64,000 nt of DNA from Marinomonas aquiplantarum (GCF_003314975.1 NZ_QNRF01000001.1:648227-712226), one strand, 5' to 3'; numbered from the stretch's first letter, positions 46,387 to 55,871 are shown. The notes: a model not told the origin generated them from the letters alone. Numbers and translations are program-made.

Positions 46387-47550
46387 ATGACAGTAATTAA
46401 GATGAAAGACTTGGATCTGGCGAACAAGCGCGTATTGATCCGTGAAGACCTTAATGTGCCAGTGAAAAATGGCAAGGTTACCAGTGATGCTCGAATTCGT
46501 GCTGCTTTGCCGACCATTAAGTTGGCGTTAGAGGCTGGTGCTAAAGTAATGGTAATGTCGCATCTTGGCCGTCCGACAGAAGGTCAGTACGAGGAAGAAT
46601 TCTCTATGTTGCCAGTGGCTCAGCATTTGTCGACTATGCTGGGGCAAGACGTACCTTTGGTTAAGGATTGGCTAGACGGTGTTGATGTGGCCGCAGGACA
46701 GTTAGTCTTAGTAGAGAATGTACGCTTTAATCCTGGTGAAAAGAAAGACGATGAGGCTTTGGCGAAGAAAATGGCCGCCTTGTGTGATGTTTTTGTGATG
46801 GATGCGTTTGGTACGGCACATCGTGCTCAAGCTTCTACTCATGGTGTGGCGAAGTTTGCGCCAGTGGCTTGCGCAGGTCCTTTGTTGGCCGCTGAACTGG
46901 AAGCGTTAGAAAAGGCCTTAGCGACACCAGCTCGCCCAATGGCGGCGATTGTGGGTGGGTCAAAAGTATCCACTAAGCTAACGGTGCTTGAGTCTCTTTC
47001 TGACAAGGTTGACCAGTTAATCGTTGGTGGTGGTATCGCCAATACTTTCTTGGCGGCGGCTGGCTTCCCGGTTGGTAAATCACTTTACGAAGAAGACTTG
47101 ATTCCACAAGCCAAAGCTCTGATGGCAAAAACCAGCATCCCATTACCAGAAGATGTTGTTGTGGCGACCGAGTTTGCAGCGGATGCCAAGGCGACGATCA
47201 AAGACGCTAAAGACGTTGCAGCAGATGACATGATTTTGGACATTGGTCCTAAAGCCGCGGCCGCTTTTTCTGCTTTGTTGGAAGAATCGCAAACTATCAT
47301 TTGGAATGGCCCAGTTGGCGTGTTTGAATTTGACCAATTTGGCGAAGGCACGAAAGCCTTGTCTATGTCGATTGCCAACAGTGCTGGATTCTCTATTGCT
47401 GGTGGCGGTGATACGTTAGCGGCAGTGGACAAGTATGACATTGCTGAACAAGTGTCTTATATTTCAACTGGTGGTGGCGCTTTTCTTGAATTTGTTGAAG
47501 GAAAAGTGTTACCAGCGGTTGCTATGTTAGAATCACGCGCGCAAAATTAA
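46387..47550 (+). CDS. pgk: Phosphoglycerate kinase
   Basis: 387 residues: [72 protein letters not shown] and GGGDTLAAV in the expected order. Interconverts 1,3-bisphosphoglycerate and 3-phosphoglycerate with ATP. 37 bases after epd, probably co-transcribed. Confidence 0.96.
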   Translation: MTVIKMKDLDLANKRVLIREDLNVPVKNGKVTSDARIRAALPTIKLALEAGAKVMVMSHLGRPTEGQYEEEFSMLPVAQHLSTMLGQDVPLVKDWLDGVDVAAGQLVLVENVRFNPGEKKDDEALAKKMAALCDVFVMDAFGTAHRAQASTHGVAKFAPVACAGPLLAAELEALEKALATPARPMAAIVGGSKVSTKLTVLESLSDKVDQLIVGGGIANTFLAAAGFPVGKSLYEEDLIPQAKALMAKTSIPLPEDVVVATEFAADAKATIKDAKDVAADDMILDIGPKAAAAFSALLEESQTIIWNGPVGVFEFDQFGEGTKALSMSIANSAGFSIAGGGDTLAAVDKYDIAEQVSYISTGGGAFLEFVEGKVLPAVAMLESRAQN

Positions 47551-47603
47551 TACTATTAAGAACAGCATAAGACTGTTTTACATAATAAAGGCTAAAAGCC
47601 TAA

Positions 47604-47629
47604 GTCACTGGCCCAGTGAGGCCAGTGAC
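47604..47629 (+). repeat. Hairpin between pgk and fba
   Basis: GTCACTGGC (47604-47612) pairs with GCCAGTGAC (47621-47629). No T-run follows. It lies in a 253-base gap that otherwise shows no gene; an mRNA processing site or stability element is likely. Confidence 0.6.
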
Positions 47630-47803
47630 AAATACGAGAGAGTGACCTATTCGACAGTATGTTGAATATGACAATAACGATAAGGCGTAAGCCACATCTC
47701 ATCTGTTGTAGATAGAAGAGGTGATAACAAAACTGAGTGCACGGGAAACGCTGCACTGTCTGTAATAATAGAATATTAGACAAATTGTCAGAGGAAACCT
47801 TTT

Positions 47804-48871
47804 ATGCCTTTAATCAGTATGCGTCAGTTACTGGACCATGCCGCAGAACACAGCTACGGCTTACCTGCTTTCAATGTGAACAACATGGAACAGGTGAAAG
47901 CCATCATGGAAGCAGCGGATGAAGTGAATTCGCCGGTGATCATGCAAGCGTCTGCCGGAGCTCGTAAATACGCAGGCTCTCATTTTCTACGCCATTTAAT
48001 CGCAGCGGCGATTGAAGACTTCCCACACATTCCTGTGGTGATGCACCAGGATCATGGTACATCTCCTGCCATTTGTCAGCGTTCTATTCAGCTAGGTTTC
48101 TCCTCAGTCATGATGGATGGTTCTCTTATGGCTGATGGAAAAACCCCAGCAAGCTATGAATACAATGTGGATGTGACTCGCCGTACGGTGGAGTTTGCTC
48201 ACGCTTGTGGCGTGTCTGTCGAAGGTGAACTTGGCGTGCTTGGTTCTCTTGAAACGGGGCAGGCAGGCGAAGAAGACGGTGTTGGCGCGGAAGGCATCTT
48301 GTCGCATGATCAGATGCTGACCGATCCTCAAGAAGCCGTAGACTTTGTGAATGCTACCGGCATTGATGCCTTGGCTGTTGCCATCGGTACTAGCCATGGT
48401 GCTTACAAGTTTACTCGTCCACCAACGGGCGACATTTTGGATATTGAGCGCATTGCGACCATTGTTGAGCGTCTGCCGAATACTCATATTGTGTTGCACG
48501 GTTCTTCGTCTGTGCCACAAGATTGGTTAGCCATCATTAATGAATTTGGCGGTGAAATCCCAGAAACTTATGGTGTGCCAGTAGAAGAGATTGTGAAAGC
48601 CATTCGTTATGGTGTGCGTAAGGTGAACATTGACACTGATTTGCGCTTGGCCGCAACCGGTGCGATTCGTCGTAGTTTGGCAGAGCACAAAGGCAATTTT
48701 GACCCTCGTAAATACTTAACAGAAAGTATTAAGGCGATGAAAGCCGTCTGTATTGATCGCTATGAAGCGTTTGGTTGTGCTGGCCAGGCGTCACGCATTA
48801 AAACCATTGACCTAGAAGAAATGGCGGTTCGTTATGAACATGGTGAGTACAATAACGGCCGTAATTTTTAA
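47804..48871 (+). CDS. fba: Class II fructose-bisphosphate aldolase
   Basis: 355 residues of the Calvin-type class II family: [27 protein letters not shown], the zinc-binding HQDHG (residues about 84-88), [27 protein letters not shown] and HGSSSVPQ. Reversibly splits fructose 1,6-bisphosphate into triose phosphates; zinc-dependent. Last gene of the tkt-epd-pgk-fba cluster; AGAGGAAA ribosome site. Confidence 0.95.
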   Translation: MPLISMRQLLDHAAEHSYGLPAFNVNNMEQVKAIMEAADEVNSPVIMQASAGARKYAGSHFLRHLIAAAIEDFPHIPVVMHQDHGTSPAICQRSIQLGFSSVMMDGSLMADGKTPASYEYNVDVTRRTVEFAHACGVSVEGELGVLGSLETGQAGEEDGVGAEGILSHDQMLTDPQEAVDFVNATGIDALAVAIGTSHGAYKFTRPPTGDILDIERIATIVERLPNTHIVLHGSSSVPQDWLAIINEFGGEIPETYGVPVEEIVKAIRYGVRKVNIDTDLRLAATGAIRRSLAEHKGNFDPRKYLTESIKAMKAVCIDRYEAFGCAGQASRIKTIDLEEMAVRYEHGEYNNGRNF

Positions 48872-48965
48872 GGTTTACGTTGCTAAGGTCTGAATAGGGT
48901 TAAGCGAGCATAAGGTGACTAATCGACTTTTTTTCACTTTTTTAATGAAAACTAGTAAAAAAGAG

Positions 48966-48993
48966 TTGACCACCAAAATGATTTGCCTATAAT
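48966..48993 (+). promoter_or_regulatory. Promoter of tRNA-Leu
   Basis: TTGACC (48966-48971), 16-base spacer, consensus TATAAT (48988-48993), ending 14 bases before the mature tRNA. GCTCGCC follows, a GC-rich discriminator typical of stable RNA genes. Confidence 0.85.
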
Positions 48994-49007
48994 GCTCGCC
49001 ATTCCTT

Positions 49008-49092
49008 GCGGGAGTGGTGGAATTGGTAGACACGCTGGATTTAGGTTCCAGTGCTTCACGGCGTGAGAGTTCGAGTCTCTCCTTCCGCACCA
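49008..49092 (+). tRNA. tRNA-Leu (anticodon TAG)
   Basis: 85 bases with encoded CCA. Acceptor GCGGGAG/CTTCCGC, D-loop with GTGGAATTGGTAGAC, anticodon stem CTGGA/TCCAG enclosing TTTAGGT (anticodon TAG), long class II variable arm (TGCTTCACGGCGT) and the T-arm with GTTCGAGTC. Reads CUN leucine codons. Confidence 0.97.
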
Positions 49093-49098
49093 TATTTT

Positions 49099-49127
49099 AA
49101 AAAGCTGACTTTATGTCGGCTTTTTTT
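49099..49127 (+). terminator. Terminator of the tRNA-Leu gene
   Basis: AAAGCTGAC pairs with GTCGGCTTT (one G-U pair) around TTTAT, then seven T. Confidence 0.85.
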
Positions 49128-49278
49128 ATGCCTAAAATTTGCCTCTCTTTTTGTTTTCGCTGTTCTTGGCCTTGGCCTTAGCATTTATTTACACGTTCAA
49201 GTGTATTTGTTGTTTCCCATTCGCTGAAAGTTAGATATTTTGGGATAATAATAGGGAATAATTCGATTAGGCTGGAAA

Positions 49279-50376
49279 ATGCGACGATTGCTGCTCATCT
49301 TATGCTTGAATCTTGCTTGTGTTAGCGGGCCGCTATTGGCTGCAAGTTTCGCTGAAGAGGTGATGACAGAGCAGGCTTTTTATCAGCTGCTGCCACAACA
49401 AAGCCCTTTGTCTGAACAATTTACGACCCTAGTCAACTCTCCACCAAATCCACTTCGTATATCACAGCAAGCTCCTATTCGTGTTGTTTTTCTCTTATTT
49501 GGGGAGGTAGCGGATTGGCAAAATCAATTAATGTTAAATGCTTTTAAAAAGCGCATGCGTGAGTTAGGCATAGTGTATCGTTTAGATACTTATGTTGATC
49601 GATCGGGTTATGGCACTGATTTTATTGCGCATTTGCCTGTGATTGAAATGGAATCAGACTATATTATTGCCACCAAATTTAATGTTAGTCTTCGTCGGCT
49701 GTTTGAGCGATTTTTGATCCAAGGGCAGGGCAAACTTGTTTTATTCGATTTTGCCTCGCCAATCGTGCACTGGGTACCACGCCCACCCCTAATCTATGTC
49801 GGGTTTAATCAATTCAAGACGGTACAGATGTTGGCCAGTTATCTGGATCGGCAATTACCACCTTCGGCACGTATTTCCGCCTTGGTATTACCGGAAAGTT
49901 ATTTGGGACAAATACGCTGTGATGGTTTCCTAGATGAAATGAGTCGCTATGGACGTGAAGTTGAGAGCATTTATGTTGTGGAAGATAATGTCCAGCAAGC
50001 GATCAAACGTACAAAAACCTTATTATCGAACCAGGAAACAGATTTTATTTTTAGCTGTTCGCAGAACATTGCGGTAGGTGTGCTACAGGTGTTGAATGAA
50101 AATGCAGCCTATAACCGCATTCAAACGAATGTTTGGGGTGCCTTTAATGCGCAACTGGCGGTACTAAAAGATCATCATATCAAAGCGAACATCTTGTTTT
50201 ATTGGGACGATTTATCGATCGCGGTAGCGGAAGCCATTAAGTTGGATTTAGAAGGGCGAAATCTCCCTAATCTATATGTGGCAAGATCGCCATTACTAAC
50301 GGAAGACATTGATCCAGAGAGTTTAGGGTTGATGTTGCAACAGGCCTATCATTATTCGGTGCAAAAATGGCAGTAA
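49279..50376 (+). CDS. LuxP-like periplasmic binding protein
   Basis: 365 residues, the same length as Vibrio LuxP. Signal peptide 1-21 (ends LLAA). The type I periplasmic-binding fold aligns with LuxP over its whole length by eye: SDYIIATKFNVSLRRLFERF, SPIVHWVPRPPLIYVGFN, SYLGQIRCDGFL, DFIFSCSQNIAVGVL, VAEAIKLDLEG. Of the AI-2-contacting residues I recall for LuxP, Arg215 (Arg213 here) and Trp289 (Trp286) seem kept, while Gln77, Ser79, Trp82, Asn159 and Arg310 become Glu76, Ala78, Gln81, Asp157 and Phe307. It may bind another small molecule. Its end overlaps the receptor gene by 10 bases, so the two form one unit. Confidence 0.8.
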   Translation: MRRLLLILCLNLACVSGPLLAASFAEEVMTEQAFYQLLPQQSPLSEQFTTLVNSPPNPLRISQQAPIRVVFLLFGEVADWQNQLMLNAFKKRMRELGIVYRLDTYVDRSGYGTDFIAHLPVIEMESDYIIATKFNVSLRRLFERFLIQGQGKLVLFDFASPIVHWVPRPPLIYVGFNQFKTVQMLASYLDRQLPPSARISALVLPESYLGQIRCDGFLDEMSRYGREVESIYVVEDNVQQAIKRTKTLLSNQETDFIFSCSQNIAVGVLQVLNENAAYNRIQTNVWGAFNAQLAVLKDHHIKANILFYWDDLSIAVAEAIKLDLEGRNLPNLYVARSPLLTEDIDPESLGLMLQQAYHYSVQKWQ

Positions 50377-52949
50377 GCATTAGTTTGAAGGATCGACTTA
50401 AGCAGGCCTTGCTGTTTATGACAGCAGCATTAATGGCGTTAATGGTTATCGGTGCGCTGTATTTCACCAGTACTTATGATCGCTCTTCAGCCGAACAAAC
50501 ACTGCGTCTAAAGCACAAAATTGTTGAACAAACTTTGGCCTCTTACTTGGTTCGTGCCGAGTCGGAAATGCGTTTTATCGTACAAGATCTGGCGATGAGG
50601 GATTATGACATAGGCCAAGCGTTGGATCTTCTGTTTAGTCATCATGATATTTTATTTACCGGAGGCTTGGATTTCTTCTATATAGATTGGAAAGATGATT
50701 TTCATGCGATGGACCCAAGAGCGCGTTTGTTCACTCAGGCTGATTTTCAGCCATTGTTGGCAGAAGGCCAAATTAGTCGATGGGTTTCCGTGGTGACGGA
50801 AGATGACGCTACTTTGCTGATGTATAAGAAAAAAATTCTTTCTTCTGAGATGGAAGGTTTGGGGTTCTTATACGGTTTTATTTCGCTGAATGATAATTTA
50901 ACCTTGGGCAATGAGTTGTTATCAAGTGCTCAGGTGATGGCGGTACGTTTGTTTGATGAGTCGAATAATCGTTTATTGTTAGAAGAAGCCTCATCTGACA
51001 CGAATGCTTCATCTGTTCCAATGCTGTCTTATGCTTTTCAGTTGGACTCAGCAGTACAAGGTGCATTCCGACTCGAAATAGAGCAAGCAGAAAATCTATT
51101 GAGTGATTCCTTACGTGTTGCATTGCCTTTGCTGTTGTTTGTTGCGTTGAGTTTGTTGGCTTTTTATTGGCTGCTTAATATTTACATCAAAAAACTGCTC
51201 TTTGTGCCTCTTGAAAAAACGATTTATCGGCGTGAAAGCACGCAACCGTTATTTGATGAGCTGCAACCGATTCAAGAGCAAAGCAATCATTATAGAGCGG
51301 CCATCAAGGCGAAGGATGATCAGTTCAGTTTATTATCTGAGTCGGTTCACAGTGCCATCATTTTTAGTAACGAAGTAGCAGAGTTACAGGTGCTGAACAC
51401 GGAAGCCAAAGAGATATTTCCTGAGGCAGAACGCTCACGTACTCTATTCGATTTTTTACCCATATCTTGCCATCAAATTATTCAAGAAACCTTAAAAGGT
51501 GCCGTTGGTCGCAGTTTTGAATTAACCATTGATCGATTGGGGCGAATTTATCAATGGAAAGCGTTTTCTTACCATAATGAGTTTGGTTATCGCGGGATTT
51601 TATTGGTTGGCCGCAATGTGACTTTGGAAACTAGCTTGAAGTGGCAGCTTGACCAATTACAGCCTCTGTCGAGCGCCATTGAGAAAAAAGTTGATGCTCA
51701 AACGCTGCAACAAGAGCTGGAGTATCTAACCCAGTTACCTAGTACAATACAAACACAGCAATTCCAAGGTTGGTTGAGTTTAACACTTTCGGTTTTGGAG
51801 GATATTGGGCGTCCTGATGAGATGGCGCATGGTGTCATTTTGGGGGATGTGCTGATTGCGGAAAGTGCTAAGGTGATGACTGCAATGGGAGTGGAGGCAA
51901 ATCGTGCGTTATTGGATATTGCCCTACCTGTGTCGCTCAAAACCATCGAGGTGGATAACAAAGTAACGGCCTTGTTGCGATTGCTCTTTATGATGGTGAT
52001 GTCGAATGATATGGCTGAGCGACGTCTATCGATTCAGATGAAGGGCAATGAATTAGAGTTCGTGGCGATGCATGATATGGCCACAAGGGAGCTCTTTATT
52101 TGGATGGTTAAAACGTTAGCAAGTCACCTAGGTGCGCAATATAAGATTTTACGCAACAATGCTTTGCAATTTAATTTGCCTGTAGTGGAGTCAGAGCAAG
52201 ATCATACCGCCATCAGTTTGTCAGAAGAGCCAGCAACAGCTGATAAGCTGGTGGCTTGGATCGCGAATGATTACCCAAATAGTGCGTTAATTCACGCCGC
52301 GCTTGTTCGTTTGGGTTGTAAAGTGAAGGATTTTGTTTCGGCGGACAGTTTTTTTACTCAGTCTACGACTATGGTGAAGTTTGATGTCATTTTAATCGGT
52401 TGTGATCAGGACCTTGAAGGTCAGCACAAGATGACCAAGGCTTTGCAGGTAAAACACGATCGAACTGAGTTACCAATTGTCTGGGTGAACAGCACCCCTT
52501 TACAAACACTGGATGAGCAAGTCTTTCATTTATTTGGCTGTCCTTTCGATTACAGTCTGCATCAGGTGGTGGTTCAGGCTCTGCAACGTGATGGTATTAT
52601 GCCGCTTTATCACCCTGAACGAGGCTCATCATGGATTATGGTGGGTGGCAGTCGAGTCACAAAAGCCATTTGGTATAGTGAATTAGAAAAACAGCAGATA
52701 ACGACACAGTGGTTGTCGGACTTATCCGGTTTTGACTTGGTTCTGCCGTATCATTCTGATGCAGTTATTGTGTTTTTGGAGCCGCAGCCTAAAACACAGT
52801 TGGCCCAGTTACATAATCGATTTCCTGAAGCTCGTTTATTTGCGATTCAGGATTGGCCGGACAAACCGGATACGGTGCCGTTGTACAACGTATCATCGCC
52901 ACATTCCGGCGATAAAATTAAACAATTTGTGCGCCACGTCGTACGTTAA
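50367..52949 (+). CDS. LuxQ-like membrane receptor with degenerate kinase and receiver
   Basis: 860 residues, LuxQ length. Helix about 13-33, periplasmic sensor 34-250 resembling the LuxQ double-PAS domain (GLDFFYIDWKDD, VMAVRLF), helix 251-273, cytoplasmic PAS about 316-425. The HisKA region (426-487) contains no His at all. The ATPase region (490-606) lacks N, G1 and G2 boxes. A receiver-like domain (626-740) has Gly678 where the phospho-Asp is expected (VILIGCDQDLEG) and Cys725 in place of the Lys. A second receiver-like fold follows to 860. This looks like a pseudo-kinase whose output is not phosphotransfer. No ribosome site before the ATG; translation is coupled to the binding protein. 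Confidence 0.78.
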   Translation: MAVSISLKDRLKQALLFMTAALMALMVIGALYFTSTYDRSSAEQTLRLKHKIVEQTLASYLVRAESEMRFIVQDLAMRDYDIGQALDLLFSHHDILFTGGLDFFYIDWKDDFHAMDPRARLFTQADFQPLLAEGQISRWVSVVTEDDATLLMYKKKILSSEMEGLGFLYGFISLNDNLTLGNELLSSAQVMAVRLFDESNNRLLLEEASSDTNASSVPMLSYAFQLDSAVQGAFRLEIEQAENLLSDSLRVALPLLLFVALSLLAFYWLLNIYIKKLLFVPLEKTIYRRESTQPLFDELQPIQEQSNHYRAAIKAKDDQFSLLSESVHSAIIFSNEVAELQVLNTEAKEIFPEAERSRTLFDFLPISCHQIIQETLKGAVGRSFELTIDRLGRIYQWKAFSYHNEFGYRGILLVGRNVTLETSLKWQLDQLQPLSSAIEKKVDAQTLQQELEYLTQLPSTIQTQQFQGWLSLTLSVLEDIGRPDEMAHGVILGDVLIAESAKVMTAMGVEANRALLDIALPVSLKTIEVDNKVTALLRLLFMMVMSNDMAERRLSIQMKGNELEFVAMHDMATRELFIWMVKTLASHLGAQYKILRNNALQFNLPVVESEQDHTAISLSEEPATADKLVAWIANDYPNSALIHAALVRLGCKVKDFVSADSFFTQSTTMVKFDVILIGCDQDLEGQHKMTKALQVKHDRTELPIVWVNSTPLQTLDEQVFHLFGCPFDYSLHQVVVQALQRDGIMPLYHPERGSSWIMVGGSRVTKAIWYSELEKQQITTQWLSDLSGFDLVLPYHSDAVIVFLEPQPKTQLAQLHNRFPEARLFAIQDWPDKPDTVPLYNVSSPHSGDKIKQFVRHVVR

Positions 52950-52969
52950 GAAACGCATTGGGAGTAAGT

Positions 52970-53662
52970 ATGAGTGTTATTGGATTGATCGGTGCCATGG
53001 ATGAGGAAGTGGCTGTCATCAAAGCTTGGATGACGGATGTAACGGAACAAACGATCGCTGGTTGTGATTTTTTTATCGGACAGTTTGAAGGTAAAGAAGT
53101 CGTGTTACTGAAGTCGGGTATCGGAAAGGTGAATGCCGCCTTGTCGACAACCTTGCTACTGTCTCAATTTAAGCCAGATTATGTCATCAACATTGGTTCG
53201 GCTGGTGGTTATGATCCAGAATTGCAGGTGGGTGATGTGGTGATTTCGGATCGAGTGATACACCATGATGTTGATGTCACCGCCTTTGGTTATGTGATGG
53301 GACAAGTGCCTAGTATGCCAGAAGCTTATCAAGCCGATTCGGCTTTGGTTGAAAGTGCTCAACAGGCCGTTGCTTTGGCGACAGATGTTCGTGCTAAGGT
53401 AGGACTAATTGGCACCGGTGACAGTTTTATGAGTGATCCTGTGCGCGTGGCATCGGTGCGTGAGACGTTCCCTGCGTTGGTAGCAGTAGAAATGGAAGCG
53501 GCAGCGGTGGCGCAAGTTTGCTTTAAATTTAATACACCATTTGTGGTAGTCAGAGCCTTGTCTGATATCGCCGGCAAAGAATCGCCCAAGAGTTTTGAAG
53601 AGTATTTGAAAATTGCGGCCGAGAATTCTTCTTTGATGATTCAACAGATGCTGAGAGCTTAA
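52970..53662 (+). CDS. mtnN: 5'-methylthioadenosine/S-adenosylhomocysteine nucleosidase
   Basis: 230 residues from the ATG at 52970 (GGGAG 5 bases upstream; a TTG four codons earlier is part of that site). Motifs: IGLIGAMDEEVAV with catalytic Glu, GIGKVNAA, INIGSAGG, GLIGTGDSFMS, AVEMEAAAVAQV and ALSDIAG with the catalytic Asp. Cleaves MTA and SAH; the SAH product S-ribosylhomocysteine is the LuxS substrate for AI-2. Starts 20 bases after the LuxQ-like gene, so likely in the same transcript. Confidence 0.94.
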   Translation: MSVIGLIGAMDEEVAVIKAWMTDVTEQTIAGCDFFIGQFEGKEVVLLKSGIGKVNAALSTTLLLSQFKPDYVINIGSAGGYDPELQVGDVVISDRVIHHDVDVTAFGYVMGQVPSMPEAYQADSALVESAQQAVALATDVRAKVGLIGTGDSFMSDPVRVASVRETFPALVAVEMEAAAVAQVCFKFNTPFVVVRALSDIAGKESPKSFEEYLKIAAENSSLMIQQMLRA

Positions 53663-53669
53663 GCTGTCA

Positions 53670-54632
53670 ATGCCGTGTCAATTTCAGCGCTGTCTACTGA
53701 CGGGTTTGCTTCTTGTGTTGTCCAGCTTTGGTTACGCTGATGAGATAGCAGAGCCTTCAGCTGAGGAGCAAGACCTTGCTTGGTGGCAAAGTACCCACAC
53801 GAGCATTTCTCGTACTATTGGGCGTTGGTCAAACAGTACAGATGCGTTTTTATCCGGTAAAGACAGTGATGGGCAGTCGGATAGTTTTGTCCGGATGCGC
53901 TTTGGTCCTATTTTTGAGGAAGACGATTCGTCGGGCTTCTTCGACTTCAGTGCCCGGATGAAGTTGCCGAATACTGAAAAGCGTTTACGGTTCGTTATTG
54001 AATCGAATGGTGACTCGATCACTCCAGAGAATGAGCGTGGCGAATCATCACAGCAAAGTTCTGTGGTTGAGTCGGCTTTAAAAACCAGTTTTTCGGCGGC
54101 GGTGAATTTTGTAAGAGAGGATTTAGGCGCGGATTTTGATGCGGGGGTATTGGTGGATTTTCCATTAGACCCTTTTATGCGCCTACGCTTTAATCAAGGT
54201 CATGATCATGGTGGTTGGAGCTGGTATCAGAAACAAGAAGCCTTTGCGTATTACTCTAAAGGTGTAGGGGCCCGATATGGTGTGGGCATTTCTGTTTATC
54301 CGCAAGATAGATTTCATTACGGGACAGATTTTAGTGTCGTTTGGCTGGATCAGGAGGGTGAATTCTATGGACGTGAAAACCTGTTTGCCTATCATGCCAT
54401 TGATGACAAAAATAGTATGAGTTATCAACTAAGCTTCTTACAGTCTGGTGAACACAGTCTCGAGTCGGATAGCTTCTTGTATAATATACAATACGAAAGG
54501 CGACTTTATCGGGACTGGTTGAGTGGTCAGTTAAAACCACAATTTACTCATGAAGCTGACGACGACTATCAGGGTAAATTTTCATTTACTATGGCCCTGG
54601 TCATTCTTCTTGGTCCACAGTATTTAAATTAA
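53670..54632 (+). CDS. Exported protein of unknown function, probable outer-membrane beta-barrel
   Basis: 320 residues; signal peptide 1-22 (ends FGYA). Acidic mature N-terminus with WWQSTHTSISRTIGRWSNSTD, then alternating beta segments rich in aromatic residues (RMRFGPIF, FDFSARMKL, VDFPLDPFMRLRFNQG, KGVGARYGVGISVYP, YNIQYERRL), ending in a short hydrophobic strand (FTMALVILLGPQYLN). That pattern fits an outer-membrane barrel, and similar proteins follow mtnN in some relatives. It begins 7 bases after mtnN. No known function. Confidence 0.75.
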   Translation: MPCQFQRCLLTGLLLVLSSFGYADEIAEPSAEEQDLAWWQSTHTSISRTIGRWSNSTDAFLSGKDSDGQSDSFVRMRFGPIFEEDDSSGFFDFSARMKLPNTEKRLRFVIESNGDSITPENERGESSQQSSVVESALKTSFSAAVNFVREDLGADFDAGVLVDFPLDPFMRLRFNQGHDHGGWSWYQKQEAFAYYSKGVGARYGVGISVYPQDRFHYGTDFSVVWLDQEGEFYGRENLFAYHAIDDKNSMSYQLSFLQSGEHSLESDSFLYNIQYERRLYRDWLSGQLKPQFTHEADDDYQGKFSFTMALVILLGPQYLN

Positions 54633-54770
54633 AGACGCATTAAGCGGATGCTTTAGATTTTTAATTCGTTCTGTTCAGCATTAGATTTGTAGCGCAGGAA
54701 CTCGTATAATGCCGCGCTTTTATTCGTCAATGCTACCTGAAATAATCATCGCCATCATAGAGAACATGTC

Positions 54771-55871
54771 ATGAGACCGGATCAGATCCAACCTGAGAAA
54801 TATCAACAACAGTTAGCTGAGAAGCAAACTGGGCTAAATCAACTAATGGCGGATCTAGACTTACCGGAAATGGAAGTCTTTGACAGTGAGCCTAGCCATT
54901 ATCGTATGCGGGCAGAGTTCCGTATTTGGCATGATGGTGATGATTTATTTTATGCCATGTTTGATTCAGCGGATCCAAGGACGCCGATTCGTACAGATCA
55001 ATTCTTAGCCGCGTCCGCTCTGATTAACAAATTGATGCCGGCCTTGTTAGATGCGATTCGTGATGTCACTGTGTTGCGTCATAAATTGTTTCAGGTGGAC
55101 TTCTTAACTACAACGACTGGCGAAGCTCTGATCAGTCTCTTGTACCATAAGCCAATTGATGACGAATGGAATGCGGCAGCCCGAGAATTGAACAAGGCGT
55201 TTCTGGCCTGTCATTTTATTGGTCGCAGTCGTAAGCGTAAGCAAGTGCTTACTCGTGATTTTGTGATGGAAACTTTAACCGTGAAAGGGCAAAAGTTCCA
55301 TTATCAACAAGTGGAAAACAGTTTCACACAGCCTAATGCGGGCATTAATGAAAAAATGCTCGCTTGGGCACTAGACGTCACTCAAGGTGAGAGTGGTGAT
55401 TTACTCGAAATGTACTGTGGTAATGGCAACTTTTCTATTCCTCTGGCGCGTCAGTTTGAACGTGTCGTGGCCACGGAAATCTCCAAAGTATCAGTGAACT
55501 CGGCGCAATTGAACATTGCCATGAATGGTATGCAAAATGTGCAAGTGGTGAAAATGGCCAGTGAAGATGTGGCGGCCGCATTGAATGGTGAAACGGACTT
55601 ACCAAAGAGCTTACTGCAAGCCGGTATGGAAACGCTTTCGCCGTCTGTGGTGCTGGTGGATCCTCCGCGAGCTGGTTTGGATGAAGCAACCATTGAGTTG
55701 ATTCGAAAAGTCGATGCGATTCTTTATATTTCTTGTAACCCTGAAACGCTGAAAGCGAATCTAGAGTCGTTGGCCAGTACGCATCAAGTGGTTCGATACG
55801 CTATGTTTGATCAGTTCCCTTATACTCATCATGTAGAAACTGGCGTTTATTTACAAAGAAAGCCTGTCTAA
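54771..55871 (+). CDS. trmA: tRNA (uracil54-C5)-methyltransferase TrmA
   Basis: 366 residues, as in E. coli. N-terminal YQQQLAEKQTGLNQLM, SHYRMRAEFRIWHDGDDLFYAMFD, then the methyltransferase core LEMYCGNGNFSIPLARQF, DPPRAGLD and catalytic Cys in ISCNPETLKANL. Makes m5U54 in the tRNA T-loop. Separate promoter region of 138 bases. Confidence 0.94.
   Translation: MRPDQIQPEKYQQQLAEKQTGLNQLMADLDLPEMEVFDSEPSHYRMRAEFRIWHDGDDLFYAMFDSADPRTPIRTDQFLAASALINKLMPALLDAIRDVTVLRHKLFQVDFLTTTTGEALISLLYHKPIDDEWNAAARELNKAFLACHFIGRSRKRKQVLTRDFVMETLTVKGQKFHYQQVENSFTQPNAGINEKMLAWALDVTQGESGDLLEMYCGNGNFSIPLARQFERVVATEISKVSVNSAQLNIAMNGMQNVQVVKMASEDVAAALNGETDLPKSLLQAGMETLSPSVVLVDPPRAGLDEATIELIRKVDAILYISCNPETLKANLESLASTHQVVRYAMFDQFPYTHHVETGVYLQRKPV

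Noticed and set aside
48104..48520. 138-codon frame antisense to fba
   Set aside because: Shadow of a conserved aldolase gene with no independent support.
50367..52949. Calling the LuxQ-like gene a functional hybrid histidine kinase
   Set aside because: The phospho-acceptor His, ATP-binding boxes, receiver Asp and Lys are all missing on inspection.
50367..52949. Calling the LuxQ-like gene a pseudogene
   Set aside because: The frame is full length and uninterrupted, both membrane helices and the sensor are intact, and it is tightly coupled to the genes on both sides.
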